From assembly GCA_910587935.1 (NCBI GenBank), contig CAJUNP010000019.1:1-56513 (forward strand): 56,513 nt of DNA, in the 5' to 3' direction. The notes beneath the pieces were generated by a model that saw only the letters and a list, made by a program, of their open reading frames with translations, did no database searches and was not told the origin of the DNA. The translations under genes were made by a program, and so were the position numbers. Source of the DNA: an uncultured Lachnospiraceae bacterium (GTDB lineage Bacteria > Bacillota > Clostridia > Lachnospirales > Lachnospiraceae). Shown piece after piece: positions 1 through 8,046 of the stretch. Numbering within the stretch: the stretch's first letter is position 1; each line of letters starts with the position of its first letter.

Positions 1-17
1 ATTTTCAGGGTTGCATT

Positions 18-38
18 ACTGTTTAGTTGTCAAGGTGC
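18..38 (-). promoter_or_regulatory. boxA-like rRNA antitermination leader
   Basis: On the minus strand this reads GCACCTTGACAACTAAACAG, close to the boxA-type sequence (CTTTGAAAACT and relatives) in leaders and spacers of Firmicutes rRNA operons. It lies about 35 bases downstream of the strong promoter at 78-106, so the transcript enters whatever lies left of the window. An rRNA operon there is inferred; no rRNA sequence is inside the window. Confidence 0.55.
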
Positions 39-77
39 TGCTTTGTTGCTTGTCGGTGTTCCTCAGCAACGAAATTG

Positions 78-106
78 AGTATAACACCCTCAGGAGCGGT
101 TGTCAA
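78..106 (-). promoter_or_regulatory. strong sigma-A promoter reading leftwards, probably rRNA
   Basis: Minus strand: TTGACA (101-106), exactly 17 bases, TATACT (78-83). An A-rich tract lies immediately upstream (plus-strand 107-130), resembling an UP element. With the boxA-like leader that follows, this looks like a growth-rate controlled rRNA promoter. No coding start follows before the window edge. Confidence 0.75.
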
Positions 107-188
107 TCATAAATTTTATTTTTTTTTGCAAAAATTTCATTTTGTGATAAAAAATGCCTTTTTATGCTGTTTTTCCGACATATGTTTT

Positions 189-220
189 TAAAAAAACAGC
201 GGCGTTTTGCATTTTAACGC
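189..220 (-). terminator. probable intrinsic terminator after the lipoprotein gene
   Basis: Minus strand: a short GCGTT/AACGC stem (216-220 with 202-206), then CGCTG and a run of seven T (plus-strand A run from 190). It begins one base past the stop codon of the lipoprotein gene and separates that operon from the rRNA-type promoter. The stem is short, so confidence is moderate. Confidence 0.5.
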
Positions 221-221
221 T

Positions 222-986
222 TCACTCAAGCAAAGTTTTCGCACTATTTGTCTCGTTTTGCATAGATACCGAAATACTTCCAACATTATTTGCAGTTTCT
301 TGTGGAATTTCTGCAATTATAACAAGAGTTACCGATTCATTGCCTCCCAATGTTCCTTTGAAATTAGCCATATCGTCTTCCAAAAGAGTCGCCAGCGCAT
401 ATCTCTCGCCTTCTCCGTTTATACCGATCTTGAACTGAGCCTTAAGTGAAATCATGTCCAGTTCTCTTTCCTCACCGGTGGTATTCTGCGCCAGAAATTT
501 GAGTACAAGCAGTTTATTGCCGCTGTTTGCATTCATCATAAAATAAATTCCGTCGCTGGCGGGAGGATAAGAATCCATTATATCATACCCCTGATACCGG
601 ATACTGATTCCTTCAATACCATAAAATTCATCCACATAACTTCCGGACGGAGCGCTCTCCCCCTGGCCAATCACCGGCGTTTCGGCAAGCTCCTGATCCG
701 CTTTTTCCTTTTCCTTCTCTTTTTCTTCCTTTCTGGCCTGCTCCGCTGCCGCAAGCTCCGCCTTTCTCTGTGCCAGAGCTTCCAGTCTTGCCAGTTCTTT
801 TTCCAGTTCGGTATCGCTTAACAACCTATTTTCATGATGCGAATCATATTTCATTAAAAGACCTACCGCATATTCGGCAACCTGTTTATTTTGCTCCTCA
901 GTCAGTTCAGGCATGTTCGCGCCGCAGCCTGACACCAGCAGTGCGGCCCCTAAAACTACAATTCCTTTTTTCACTCTCTTAACCAT
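222..986 (-). CDS. lipoprotein with charged linker, DUF5067-like C-terminal domain
   Basis: A secreted lipoprotein of about 254 residues. The signal peptide ends in a lipobox (LVSGC), so the mature Cys is probably lipid-modified and anchored outside the membrane. A Lys/Glu-rich helical linker (roughly residues 60-105) leads to a beta-rich C-terminal domain resembling the DUF5067 group of Gram-positive lipoproteins; this family call is by appearance. The start is the ATG at 986, chosen because GGAGG sits 5 bases upstream; the TTG at 998 has no such site. It is the last gene of the run hflX-membrane protein-lipoprotein, 2 bases after the upstream stop. Function unknown; ligand binding or envelope sensing is possible. 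Confidence 0.75.
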   Translation of the reverse strand: MVKRVKKGIVVLGAALLVSGCGANMPELTEEQNKQVAEYAVGLLMKYDSHHENRLLSDTELEKELARLEALAQRKAELAAAEQARKEEKEKEKEKADQELAETPVIGQGESAPSGSYVDEFYGIEGISIRYQGYDIMDSYPPASDGIYFMMNANSGNKLLVLKFLAQNTTGEERELDMISLKAQFKIGINGEGERYALATLLEDDMANFKGTLGGNESVTLVIIAEIPQETANNVGSISVSMQNETNSAKTLLE

Positions 987-988
987 AA

Positions 989-2926
989 TTACCTCCAAGC
1001 TTCTTTATCGTCTTTTTGAATCATCTGTTTTTCAAGGCGTACATAAATGTAAGATATGATAAGTATTAAAACGCCAACAATTAAAAATGCCAACATTCTA
1101 AATATAACTTCCGTTCCATAAAAATCAATCAAAACCATCTTAAGCGCAGAAATAATCGCCAGCACCAACCCGTAAATTCGCGCCGCTTTCTGCCTTGCGG
1201 CAAACCCCGCTCCAACGCAGAACATCGCCGCCGCAGCCAGTAGAACGCTGTTAATAATCCGATGTCCGGGTCTTAAAATCAAAAACATATAGGTCAGAAA
1301 AATACCGATCCAAAGATATTTATTTTTGCCGGTAAGCGCATATTTATCATCTAAACAGACTGTCAGGACGGTAACTCCAAAACACAGCATAATCAGAAAT
1401 ATCAAAAACTGATTCATAAATGCCAGCCTGACATAACAAAGGGAAAGAAAACACAAATTAAATATATTGTAAAACCGCATGCTTTTATCTCTCCATCTGT
1501 CAACCAGACTGAACAGGAAAATACCGGACACAAAAATTCCTGCCACAACCGGAAGCCTGATAACATCAGGACATACATGCAACGCAAAGACTGCCAGCGC
1601 CAGCGTAATCATAACTTTATGAAACGCCTGCCAATACCGCAGACAAAATGAGGAAAGCAAAAACAAGACTGCAAAAATCGTCAGTTTCACATACTGCTCT
1701 CCCACTCCTTTGCCTGATATTCCAAAGAAATAGAAAAAAGTATACAATGTTATTATGCACTCGCTGATCCTGAGTTCACGAACTCCCGCAAGAAGCTTTG
1801 CGGAAGCAAAAACAAGAGCCACACAGGCATATATCCACCAGGAATAAAACCATTGTCCCGATTTCAGGTAACACACATACAGGGCAAACAGCAGGCACCA
1901 GTATGGAATCCATCTGTATATCCTGTGATGCAGCATCAAAGCTCCCACGGCTGCCACAACAGCCAGAGGTACAAAAAGAAACAGGCAGATTTTCCATCCT
2001 TCCAGTCCACTTACACACAGACACAGAGAATTAACCGCCCCGGCAGCGAAGTAAACCGCTGCGGACACACTGTCCATTTTTGTTTTGAAAAAAAGCAGAT
2101 TCAGCAAGGCGGTCATTACAATAACAAACGCCGAAATCCATACCGCACTCAAATTACCAGACGCCGCTTTACCCGAAAATAAAACCACGCTGAGACTTGA
2201 TATAACCATCTGGAAAACCAGCGTAACATTCTGTTCCTTTTTAGCAGGCATAAACGCCGCTCCTGCCTGAAACAGCAATACCATAACGCCTGCAATAAAA
2301 AACTGCCAGACATTCTGATCATCGACCACAGGCAACAGGCAGACCAAATTCCCCGATAATGCAATAATACGAAAAAGCCCCGAATCCCTTTTATAGCTGA
2401 TCCAAAATGCAAGACCTGTAATCAAAACGGTCAAAACAACCGCCGCAATATCGTTGATGACAGAAAAGTATGCATAATTAATAACGGTTGTCAAAAACAG
2501 GCCGCTAATCCCCGCCCCCGTCATTCCAAACGAAAACGTTTCCTGTCTTTTTTTTACAAACAGTTCCGAAACGGCCAAAACAGCCGCCGCTATTCCGTAA
2601 AGGCAAATCCCCTTTACAAAACCGGACATAAAGTTCATTGCAAAAATTACAAAAGCTATCAGTAAAAAAATTGCCCCTACCACACCCAGGACCCCGGCGC
2701 CTACGGTAAATTCCAGGCGGCTTTTTTCCTTACGCATCCGCAGTCTGTATAAATTCACATTTTTATCCAGCTCCGAAGCGGCGGTTCCGTCGTCGATCTG
2801 CCCGTTCCATAACGCGCTTCCCAGTTGATTCAGATAAGCTGTAAATTCCGGATCTCTTGAACCGGTAATCAATTGTACGATTCTTTGATGAAGCTCCCGG
2901 CTTCCATGTCCTGTATTCTCCTCCAT
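989..2926 (-). CDS. polytopic membrane protein, DUF2339-like
   Basis: A 645-residue integral membrane protein. About 60 N-terminal hydrophilic residues (cytoplasmic, ending in a basic RLRMRKEKSR stretch) are followed by some 18-20 closely packed hydrophobic helices with very short loops. Size and architecture resemble the DUF2339 family of predicted membrane proteins, whose function is unknown. There is no transporter or enzyme motif. It lies 5 bases after hflX and 2 bases before the lipoprotein gene, so the three are probably cotranscribed and the lipoprotein may be its extracytoplasmic partner; that is inference. Confidence 0.65.
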   Translation of the reverse strand: MEENTGHGSRELHQRIVQLITGSRDPEFTAYLNQLGSALWNGQIDDGTAASELDKNVNLYRLRMRKEKSRLEFTVGAGVLGVVGAIFLLIAFVIFAMNFMSGFVKGICLYGIAAAVLAVSELFVKKRQETFSFGMTGAGISGLFLTTVINYAYFSVINDIAAVVLTVLITGLAFWISYKRDSGLFRIIALSGNLVCLLPVVDDQNVWQFFIAGVMVLLFQAGAAFMPAKKEQNVTLVFQMVISSLSVVLFSGKAASGNLSAVWISAFVIVMTALLNLLFFKTKMDSVSAAVYFAAGAVNSLCLCVSGLEGWKICLFLFVPLAVVAAVGALMLHHRIYRWIPYWCLLFALYVCYLKSGQWFYSWWIYACVALVFASAKLLAGVRELRISECIITLYTFFYFFGISGKGVGEQYVKLTIFAVLFLLSSFCLRYWQAFHKVMITLALAVFALHVCPDVIRLPVVAGIFVSGIFLFSLVDRWRDKSMRFYNIFNLCFLSLCYVRLAFMNQFLIFLIMLCFGVTVLTVCLDDKYALTGKNKYLWIGIFLTYMFLILRPGHRIINSVLLAAAAMFCVGAGFAARQKAARIYGLVLAIISALKMVLIDFYGTEVIFRMLAFLIVGVLILIISYIYVRLEKQMIQKDDKEAWR

Positions 2927-2931
2927 ACGCT

Positions 2932-4221
2932 TCAGCCTTTCCTGGAACCGATACGATAGTCTTGATATTTCGACGCATCGCTCTGATGACAGTTTACCAC
3001 CAAATGCACTCCGTTTTCCACATATTTTTGTTCCAACACATGAGAATTTTGTAAAAAGAACGAAACCAGGCCGCCTTTTTCGTAGGGAAACAGAAATTCT
3101 TCCGTTACGTAATCATGAAAAAGACGTTCCTGAATCTTCTCCGTCAACCGTTCCATGTCTTCCGGTTTCCTGGCTGATATATAAATTGTATCGTCTTTTT
3201 CTGCAAAATTTTTCTCCCGGCATAAATCCGTTTTGTTATACACGTATATAACAGGAATGTCTCCTGCGCCAAGCCGTACCAGTGTGTCTTTCGTTACCTG
3301 TATATGCTGTTTATAATTGGGATCGGAAAAATCAACTACATGCAGCAGAAGATCTGCCCCGGCCACTTCCTCCAGCGTAGCGTGGAAGGCTTCTACAAGA
3401 TCATGGGGAAGCTTATGAATAAATCCGACCGTATCGGAAAGAAAAAAATCTTTATGCTCTTTTCCTTCAATTTTCCGCACCGACGTTTCCAGGGTTGCAA
3501 ATAACATATCTTTTTCCAGTACCTGTTTATGCCCGTCCCCTCCGTGACCGGCAATCATTCCGTTTAATATGGTGGATTTACCGGCGTTGGTGTACCCCAC
3601 CAACGCAACCTTTTTAATCCGTGAAGCTTCTCTTTTCTTTCTCTGAGTCCTGCGTTCCCTTTCAACTGTCTTCAATTCCCTTTGTAGAAAAGACAGTCTG
3701 TGCTCAATTCTTCTCCGATCCAGCTCCAGTTTCTTTTCACCGGCCCCCTTATTACTCAGGCTGCCGCTGGCGCCTCCCTGGCGCCCCAAAGCGTCATGCA
3801 TTCCCACCAGCCGCGGCAGCGTGTATTTCAGTTTTGCCGTTTCCACCTGCAGCTTTGCTTCTCTTGTTCTGGCCCGCATGGCAAAAATATCAAGAATCAA
3901 ACCGGTTCTGTCAAGCACGGTTAATTCCAGTTCCTTTTGCAGATTCCGAAGCTGCATGGGAGATAAGGTATTATCAAAAATCACCATCTCCGCACCCTCC
4001 CGCATTGCCGTTTCACGTATCTCGGCTACTTTTCCGCTTCCCATACAAAGGGCCTTGTTCACAGCAGGAAGGGACTGCGTCACGCTCCCCACCGGTTCTA
4101 AAAAACAAGCCTCCGCCAAATTCCCAAGTTCTTCCATGGACTGTTCAAAGGCCTCGTCATCTCCTGTATCCACGCCGGCCAGTAAAACCCTTTTATATTC
4201 TGTATTTTCATTTTCCCACAT
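2932..4221 (-). CDS. hflX: GTPase HflX
   Basis: Ribosome-associated GTPase of 429 residues; HflX splits stalled or hibernating ribosomes in several bacteria. An N-terminal HflX domain contains the family patch with LRNLQKELELTVLDRTGLILDIF. A coiled region follows (KKLELDRRRIEHRLSFLQRE), then a G domain: G1 GYTNAGKST, G3 DTVGF, G4 NKTD. The ATG at 4221 is chosen because GAGGTGG lies 8 bases upstream; this overlaps the histidine kinase end by 14 bases, implying translational coupling. The ATG at 4263 would give 14 more residues without support. With tmRNA/SmpB nearby at 7-8 kb, two ribosome-rescue functions lie close together. Confidence 0.93.
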   Translation of the reverse strand: MWENENTEYKRVLLAGVDTGDDEAFEQSMEELGNLAEACFLEPVGSVTQSLPAVNKALCMGSGKVAEIRETAMREGAEMVIFDNTLSPMQLRNLQKELELTVLDRTGLILDIFAMRARTREAKLQVETAKLKYTLPRLVGMHDALGRQGGASGSLSNKGAGEKKLELDRRRIEHRLSFLQRELKTVERERRTQRKKREASRIKKVALVGYTNAGKSTILNGMIAGHGGDGHKQVLEKDMLFATLETSVRKIEGKEHKDFFLSDTVGFIHKLPHDLVEAFHATLEEVAGADLLLHVVDFSDPNYKQHIQVTKDTLVRLGAGDIPVIYVYNKTDLCREKNFAEKDDTIYISARKPEDMERLTEKIQERLFHDYVTEEFLFPYEKGGLVSFFLQNSHVLEQKYVENGVHLVVNCHQSDASKYQDYRIGSRKG

Positions 4222-5725
4222 TCGCACCCGCCACCTCTCCCGAGCCTGCCGTATCAAGTTCAAACCAGAACTCTACGCCGTCTTCGCAATTGTTAACGCC
4301 AAAGGACTGATTCATGGAATTCATAATCGCTTTTACAATAGACAGTCCTACGCCGCTTCCTCCATATTCCCTTGTTCTCGCCTTGTCAATCTTATAAAAT
4401 TTGTCCCAGATCAGTCCGATGCAGTCCTCCGGAATCTGAACGCCCGTATTAAATACGGAAATCCGCACCGACGCCGGATTCGGATTTGTAAAAGTTACTT
4501 CAATAATTTTCTCGCCGGCCGCATGATTTACCGCGTTGGTGAAATAATTCATAAACACTTCTTCCGTTTTAAATTCATCCGCCCATACATAAATTGGCCC
4601 TCTCTCCTGCAGTTTCACCGTAATATCATTCCGGCTGGTAAGGATGCTCGCTGACTGGATATAATTACGAATCAGCGAGGCTATGTCAAACCGCTCCATA
4701 GTTACGTTATCATTGCCAAATTCCAGCTCGTTTAAGGTCATCAGCTTCTTTACCATCGTATTCATCTTAGCGGCTTCATCCATAATCACATCGCAGTAAA
4801 ATTCCCTGCTTTCCGCATCCTCGTTAATCTGTTCTTTTAACCCTTCGGCATATCCCTGAATCAACGCAATAGGCGTTTTCAATTCGTGGGATACATTGGA
4901 TAAAAATTCCTTCCTCATTCCGTCTATTTTATTCTTTTGTTCAATATCCTTTTTTAACTCATTATTGGCTGTTTTCAACTCGGAAATTGTCTTTTCCAAA
5001 GCCCCCGACAATTTATTGATATTCTCTCCCAGAAGCGCGACTTCCGTCTTGCTCTTTCCTGAATATTGTGCTTCGAAATCAAGATGTATCATTCTCTCTG
5101 AAATATCCGTCAATTCCAGAATCGGCTCCGTCACCTTTCTGGAGACAAACCAGATAATAATTCCGCTTGCAAAAGCCGCCGCCATACCGACATAAGCCAG
5201 AAACCTGTTTGATATCGCTACGCTTTCCTTAATACTTTCAAGGGAACTCCTGAGCATAAAAAAGTTCCCGTTCTGAAACCATCCCCACATTTCCAGAAAA
5301 CGAGTCCGGGTTCTATTGTCCATAACACTCTGAAGGATATAATAGTCCCCGTTCACACCGTTTGTTACATCCAGCTGTTCCTGATTCTCGTTAATCATAT
5401 AAATATTATCAAGAAGAGCCTGCTGCATCACTTCTTTTTCCGCGCCTACGCAGATCCGGACTTTTGAATTCATATCGATTACCATAATGCCGATATTGTA
5501 CTTTCCACAGGTCTGGTTTAACTCCGTAATAAACGCATCCGAAAAAATACCGCCGGCCTCCATGGACTCGCGGATTCTGTCGTAAGCCGCATAAATTGCA
5601 TCCTTTTTATTGGCAAGATAATACCGCTCCAGCAAAGTATTGTTAATGAACCAGCAAAGTAAAATCGTTCCGGTCATTAAGCCGATAAATATGATTGCAA
5701 ACTGACGTTTCATGGAATATTTCAT
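4208..5725 (-). CDS. membrane sensor histidine kinase
   Basis: A 505-residue two-component kinase, partner of the response regulator 11 bases upstream. Helix 1 (about 8-30), an extracytoplasmic sensor of some 145 residues, helix 2 (about 176-196), HAMP (197-250), HisKA with NVSHELKTP (His280), then the ATPase domain with N box (NAVNHA) and G boxes (GGSGVGLSIVK). The sensor domain matches no family I recognise. The first ATG is used although its ribosome site is weak; a second ATG four codons in (5713) is possible. It overlaps hflX by 14 bases. Confidence 0.92.
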   Translation of the reverse strand: MKYSMKRQFAIIFIGLMTGTILLCWFINNTLLERYYLANKKDAIYAAYDRIRESMEAGGIFSDAFITELNQTCGKYNIGIMVIDMNSKVRICVGAEKEVMQQALLDNIYMINENQEQLDVTNGVNGDYYILQSVMDNRTRTRFLEMWGWFQNGNFFMLRSSLESIKESVAISNRFLAYVGMAAAFASGIIIWFVSRKVTEPILELTDISERMIHLDFEAQYSGKSKTEVALLGENINKLSGALEKTISELKTANNELKKDIEQKNKIDGMRKEFLSNVSHELKTPIALIQGYAEGLKEQINEDAESREFYCDVIMDEAAKMNTMVKKLMTLNELEFGNDNVTMERFDIASLIRNYIQSASILTSRNDITVKLQERGPIYVWADEFKTEEVFMNYFTNAVNHAAGEKIIEVTFTNPNPASVRISVFNTGVQIPEDCIGLIWDKFYKIDKARTREYGGSGVGLSIVKAIMNSMNQSFGVNNCEDGVEFWFELDTAGSGEVAGANVGK

Positions 5726-5736
5726 AAGCGGTATCT

Positions 5737-6414
5737 TTACTCCGTATCGAATTTGTAACCCATGCCCCAGATGGTCTTAATAAGCTCTCCCTTATCTTCC
5801 ATCTTGCTTCTCAGCTTTTTCACATGAGTATCTATAGTTCTTGCATCTCCGAAATAATCGTAATCCCATACGTTATTTAATATTTTTTCCCTTGAAAGGG
5901 CAATCCCCCGGTTCTCCACAAAATAAGCTAACAGTTCAAATTCCTTGTAGCTTAAATCTATTTCTTTGCCGCCTATGGTAACGATATGAGCCGCCTTATT
6001 AATGGAAATGCCTCCCGCCTCCAAAACTTCATCCCCGGAAAACTGATTGGTTCTGCGGAGAATGGCCTCCACCCGCGCCACTAAAATTTTGGGACTGAAG
6101 GGTTTGGCAATATATTCGTCAACTCCCATGGAAAATCCCTGCAATTCGTCGCGCTCATCGCTTTTGGCCGTCAGCATGATAATCGGAACCCTGGAAGTTT
6201 CCCGGATCTCCCGGCAAACCTGCCATCCGTCCAGTTTCGGCATCATAACGTCCAGAATAATCAAAGATATATCTTTTGTTCCGTAAAATACGTCCAGCGC
6301 CTGGCTTCCGTCCTCTGCCTCCAGCACTTCATAATTGCTTTTTATCAGAAAATCCTTTACCAGTTTTCTCATACGGCTTTCATCGTCAACCACAAGTATT
6401 TTGATCGGTTCCAT
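5737..6414 (-). CDS. OmpR-family response regulator
   Basis: 225 residues: an N-terminal receiver with acidic pair DD (10-11), phosphoacceptor Asp55 (LIILDVMMP), Thr in IIMLTAK and Lys in AKPF, then an OmpR/PhoB winged helix ending in IKTIWGMGYKFD. First gene of the run that continues with its kinase and hflX; GGGAGG is 6 bases before the ATG. The upstream gap holds TATAGT as a possible -10 but no good -35. The stimulus cannot be read from sequence. Confidence 0.93.
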   Translation of the reverse strand: MEPIKILVVDDESRMRKLVKDFLIKSNYEVLEAEDGSQALDVFYGTKDISLIILDVMMPKLDGWQVCREIRETSRVPIIMLTAKSDERDELQGFSMGVDEYIAKPFSPKILVARVEAILRRTNQFSGDEVLEAGGISINKAAHIVTIGGKEIDLSYKEFELLAYFVENRGIALSREKILNNVWDYDYFGDARTIDTHVKKLRSKMEDKGELIKTIWGMGYKFDTE

Positions 6415-6485
6415 TTCGTACCTCCCGAAATCATTTATTCAACCTTTATTTACTATAACAGGCAAATATGTAATTTCTGTGAAGT

Positions 6486-7031
6486 CTACCGGGACTGTTC
6501 GTTCAATTCTTTTTCACGAAGCAACGCTTCCCGCTCCGTCAGCTCCTGTTCCCAGGACGCATAACGGTCCTGCAGCGTCCGCTCATAATTCAAAATATTG
6601 GGATGATCGCTTTTTAAGGTTATGACAAACATGGCTATGATGGCGGCTGCCAGCAAAAGATTCAGAATGATCGACATCTGCAGCCGCCTTTTCAGAGTTT
6701 CCCGCTTCGTCTGAATGATCCGGCTCTTTACCGTCTCCGTCTGATTCTTGATACGGGGATCGTATTCCGTCAAAAGGCGGATCGGCTGAACGGACTCTTC
6801 GGAAGCTCCCGCCTCCGACAGCTGCCTGTGCAGCTTTAGCATATATTTGAGTCCTACCGGCGTTCTGAACAGTTTTTCTCTGTTAATCTTTTCATAAAGC
6901 ATCCGTACGCTCTGAGTCTGTGAAACATCCATATGCTTTTCCAGATACTCTACCTGCTGCTTTTCGTTCCGGGCAAGCTGCGCGTCTTCCTCATTTAGGA
7001 AAATAAATTCATCTACCTGTCGGTTTTTCAT
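6486..7031 (-). CDS. hypothetical single-pass membrane protein with coiled C-terminus
   Basis: About 181 residues from the ATG at 7031; not recognised. A hydrophilic, helical N-terminal two thirds, one hydrophobic segment (SIILNLLLAAAIIAMFVITL), then a short charged coiled tail (YASWEQELTEREALLREKE). Topology suggests a cytoplasmic N-terminal domain anchored near the C-terminus. GGGAG lies 9 bases before 7031; upstream ATGs at 7052 and 7067 have weaker sites, and 7067 abuts the T-run of a terminator. It lies between tmRNA and the response regulator on the same strand. No promoter is obvious, so it may depend on readthrough. Confidence 0.6.
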   Translation of the reverse strand: MKNRQVDEFIFLNEEDAQLARNEKQQVEYLEKHMDVSQTQSVRMLYEKINREKLFRTPVGLKYMLKLHRQLSEAGASEESVQPIRLLTEYDPRIKNQTETVKSRIIQTKRETLKRRLQMSIILNLLLAAAIIAMFVITLKSDHPNILNYERTLQDRYASWEQELTEREALLREKELNEQSR

Positions 7032-7067
7032 ACTGTCAAGCTCCCATTCCATGTGTTCTGCCTGCAT

Positions 7068-7100
7068 AAAAAGCACTATTCACAGACCGAATAATGCTTT
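7068..7100 (-). terminator. intrinsic terminator after ssrA
   Basis: Minus strand: a 12-bp stem (7089-7100 with 7070-7081, one G-U pair), a 7-base loop, and a run of five T ending at 7068. It is the stronger of two tandem hairpins behind ssrA. Confidence 0.75.
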
Positions 7101-7104
7101 ATCA

Positions 7105-7135
7105 AAAATGGATCGGACGAAACGACGCCAAATCC
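7105..7135 (-). terminator. imperfect hairpin directly behind ssrA
   Basis: Minus strand: arms 7126-7135 and 7110-7119 pair with one mismatch around a 6-base loop, followed by ATTTTT. It lies a few bases beyond the tmRNA 3' end and may be the first of two tandem terminators, or a processing signal. Confidence 0.5.
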
Positions 7136-7141
7136 TTTCAG

Positions 7142-7485
7142 TGGAGTAGACGGGAGTCGAACCCGTGTCCAAAAGCCAGTTCCCTGTCCTTCTACTATCA
7201 TAGTCTGTTATTGCGGGTAAACCCTTTTCCCTTCCATAACGGGAAACAAACACCCCGCTATGGTCGGTAGCTTCATATTACGTCCATATGCGCAAAGCTT
7301 AACATATGCCGTTTCCTACATAGTCGATGCCTGGATCTTAAAGTGTAGGTGCTCTAAGTCAGACAGCTGCCATTAGGCAGCGTATGCTAAATTATCTTCA
7401 GCGTTTAGTTTAATTTTGTGATTATCGCATCACGGACGGATAGCTTCTCCAGCTGCGTGACCCCTGTCGAAACCTTTACTACCCC
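7142..7485 (-). ncRNA. ssrA: tmRNA (transfer-messenger RNA)
   Basis: One-piece tmRNA of about 344 bases that rescues stalled ribosomes together with SmpB. The 5' end reads GGGGUAGUAAAGGUUUCGAC. The 3' end carries the T-arm GGGTTCGACTCCC and acceptor strand CTACTCC plus discriminator A at 7142. The CCA is not encoded (next bases CTG) and must be added. The tag reading frame at 7373-7402 encodes AEDNLAYAA then TAA, so with the charged Ala the tag is AAEDNLAYAA, ending in the proteolysis signal AYAA. The middle should hold the pseudoknots, which I did not fold. smpB lies directly upstream. Confidence 0.96.
7373..7402 (-). other. tmRNA tag reading frame (AEDNLAYAA)
   Basis: Resume codon GCT at 7400-7402, nine codons, then TAA at 7373-7375. 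The encoded tag AEDNLAYAA keeps the hydrophobic C-terminal degradation signal recognised by ClpXP-type proteases. The preceding bases (ACTAAAC) match the usual A-rich context of the resume codon. Confidence 0.9.
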
Positions 7486-7496
7486 TTATTCATTTT

Positions 7497-7521
7497 AATA
7501 AGATTCCAATCGAATCTTATT
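7497..7521 (-). promoter_or_regulatory. hairpin in the ssrA precursor 5' leader
   Basis: A perfect 10-bp inverted repeat (AATAAGATTC/GAATCTTATT) with a 5-base loop lies between the ssrA promoter and the mature 5' end. It may guide 5' processing (RNase P) or terminate transcripts from smpB. It is AT-rich and lacks a long T-run, so processing is slightly favoured. Confidence 0.5.
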
Positions 7522-7524
7522 TTT

Positions 7525-7553
7525 ATTATAGATAAAATTCCTGCTTCCGTCAA
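7525..7553 (-). promoter_or_regulatory. ssrA promoter
   Basis: Minus strand: TTGACG (7548-7553), 17 bases, TATAAT (7525-7530). The predicted start near 7518 gives a pre-tmRNA leader of about 33 bases. The promoter lies in the short gap after smpB. Confidence 0.85.
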
Positions 7554-7561
7554 TCAAACTT

Positions 7562-8026
7562 TTACAGATTGCGGATTTTAAACTCTTTCTCAGCCTCCCG
7601 TTTCTGGTCTTTTTTCGCAATATCCTGCCTTTTGTCGTACAGTTTTTTACCGCGCGCCAGTCCGATTTCCACCTTTGCCTTTCCCTCTTTGAAATACACC
7701 TGCAGAGGAACCAGCGTAAAGCCTTTTTCGGCTGTTTTTCCGGCCAGTTTGTTAATTTCGTACCGGTGCATCAACAGTTTTTTTACCCGCATGGGATCTT
7801 TATTAAAAATATTGCCTTTTTCATAAGGACTTACATGCATGCCGTATACAAATACTTCGCCTTTCTCTATACGTATAAAAGACTCCTTTATGCTGCATTT
7901 GCCCATACGCATGGATTTTACTTCCGTTCCGTGCAGTTCTATGCCGGCCTCATACTTCTCATCAATAAAATAATCATGGTACGCCTTTTTATTATTGGCT
8001 ACCAGCTTCATTGTTTCTTTTGCCAT
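7562..8026 (-). CDS. smpB: SsrA-binding protein SmpB
   Basis: 154 residues, the normal length. SmpB binds the tRNA-like part of tmRNA and reads the empty A site during trans-translation. Family features: NKKAYHDYFIDEKYEAGIEL near the N-terminus, GTEVKSMR, and a basic C-terminal tail (YDKRQDIAKKDQKREAEKEF) that enters the mRNA channel. It lies 20 bases after rnr and just before ssrA, so all three trans-translation and decay partners are adjacent. The best Shine-Dalgarno (GGGAGG) is rather far (13 bases) from the ATG, but the N-terminus aligns with the family. Confidence 0.96.
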   Translation of the reverse strand: MAKETMKLVANNKKAYHDYFIDEKYEAGIELHGTEVKSMRMGKCSIKESFIRIEKGEVFVYGMHVSPYEKGNIFNKDPMRVKKLLMHRYEINKLAGKTAEKGFTLVPLQVYFKEGKAKVEIGLARGKKLYDKRQDIAKKDQKREAEKEFKIRNL

Positions 8027-8046
8027 ATCTTTGCTTTTTCCTCCCG

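Noticed and set aside
3621..4654. Long plus-strand frames opposite hflX and the first kinase
   Set aside because: They are composition shadows of well-supported minus-strand genes, without ribosome sites or recognisable domains.
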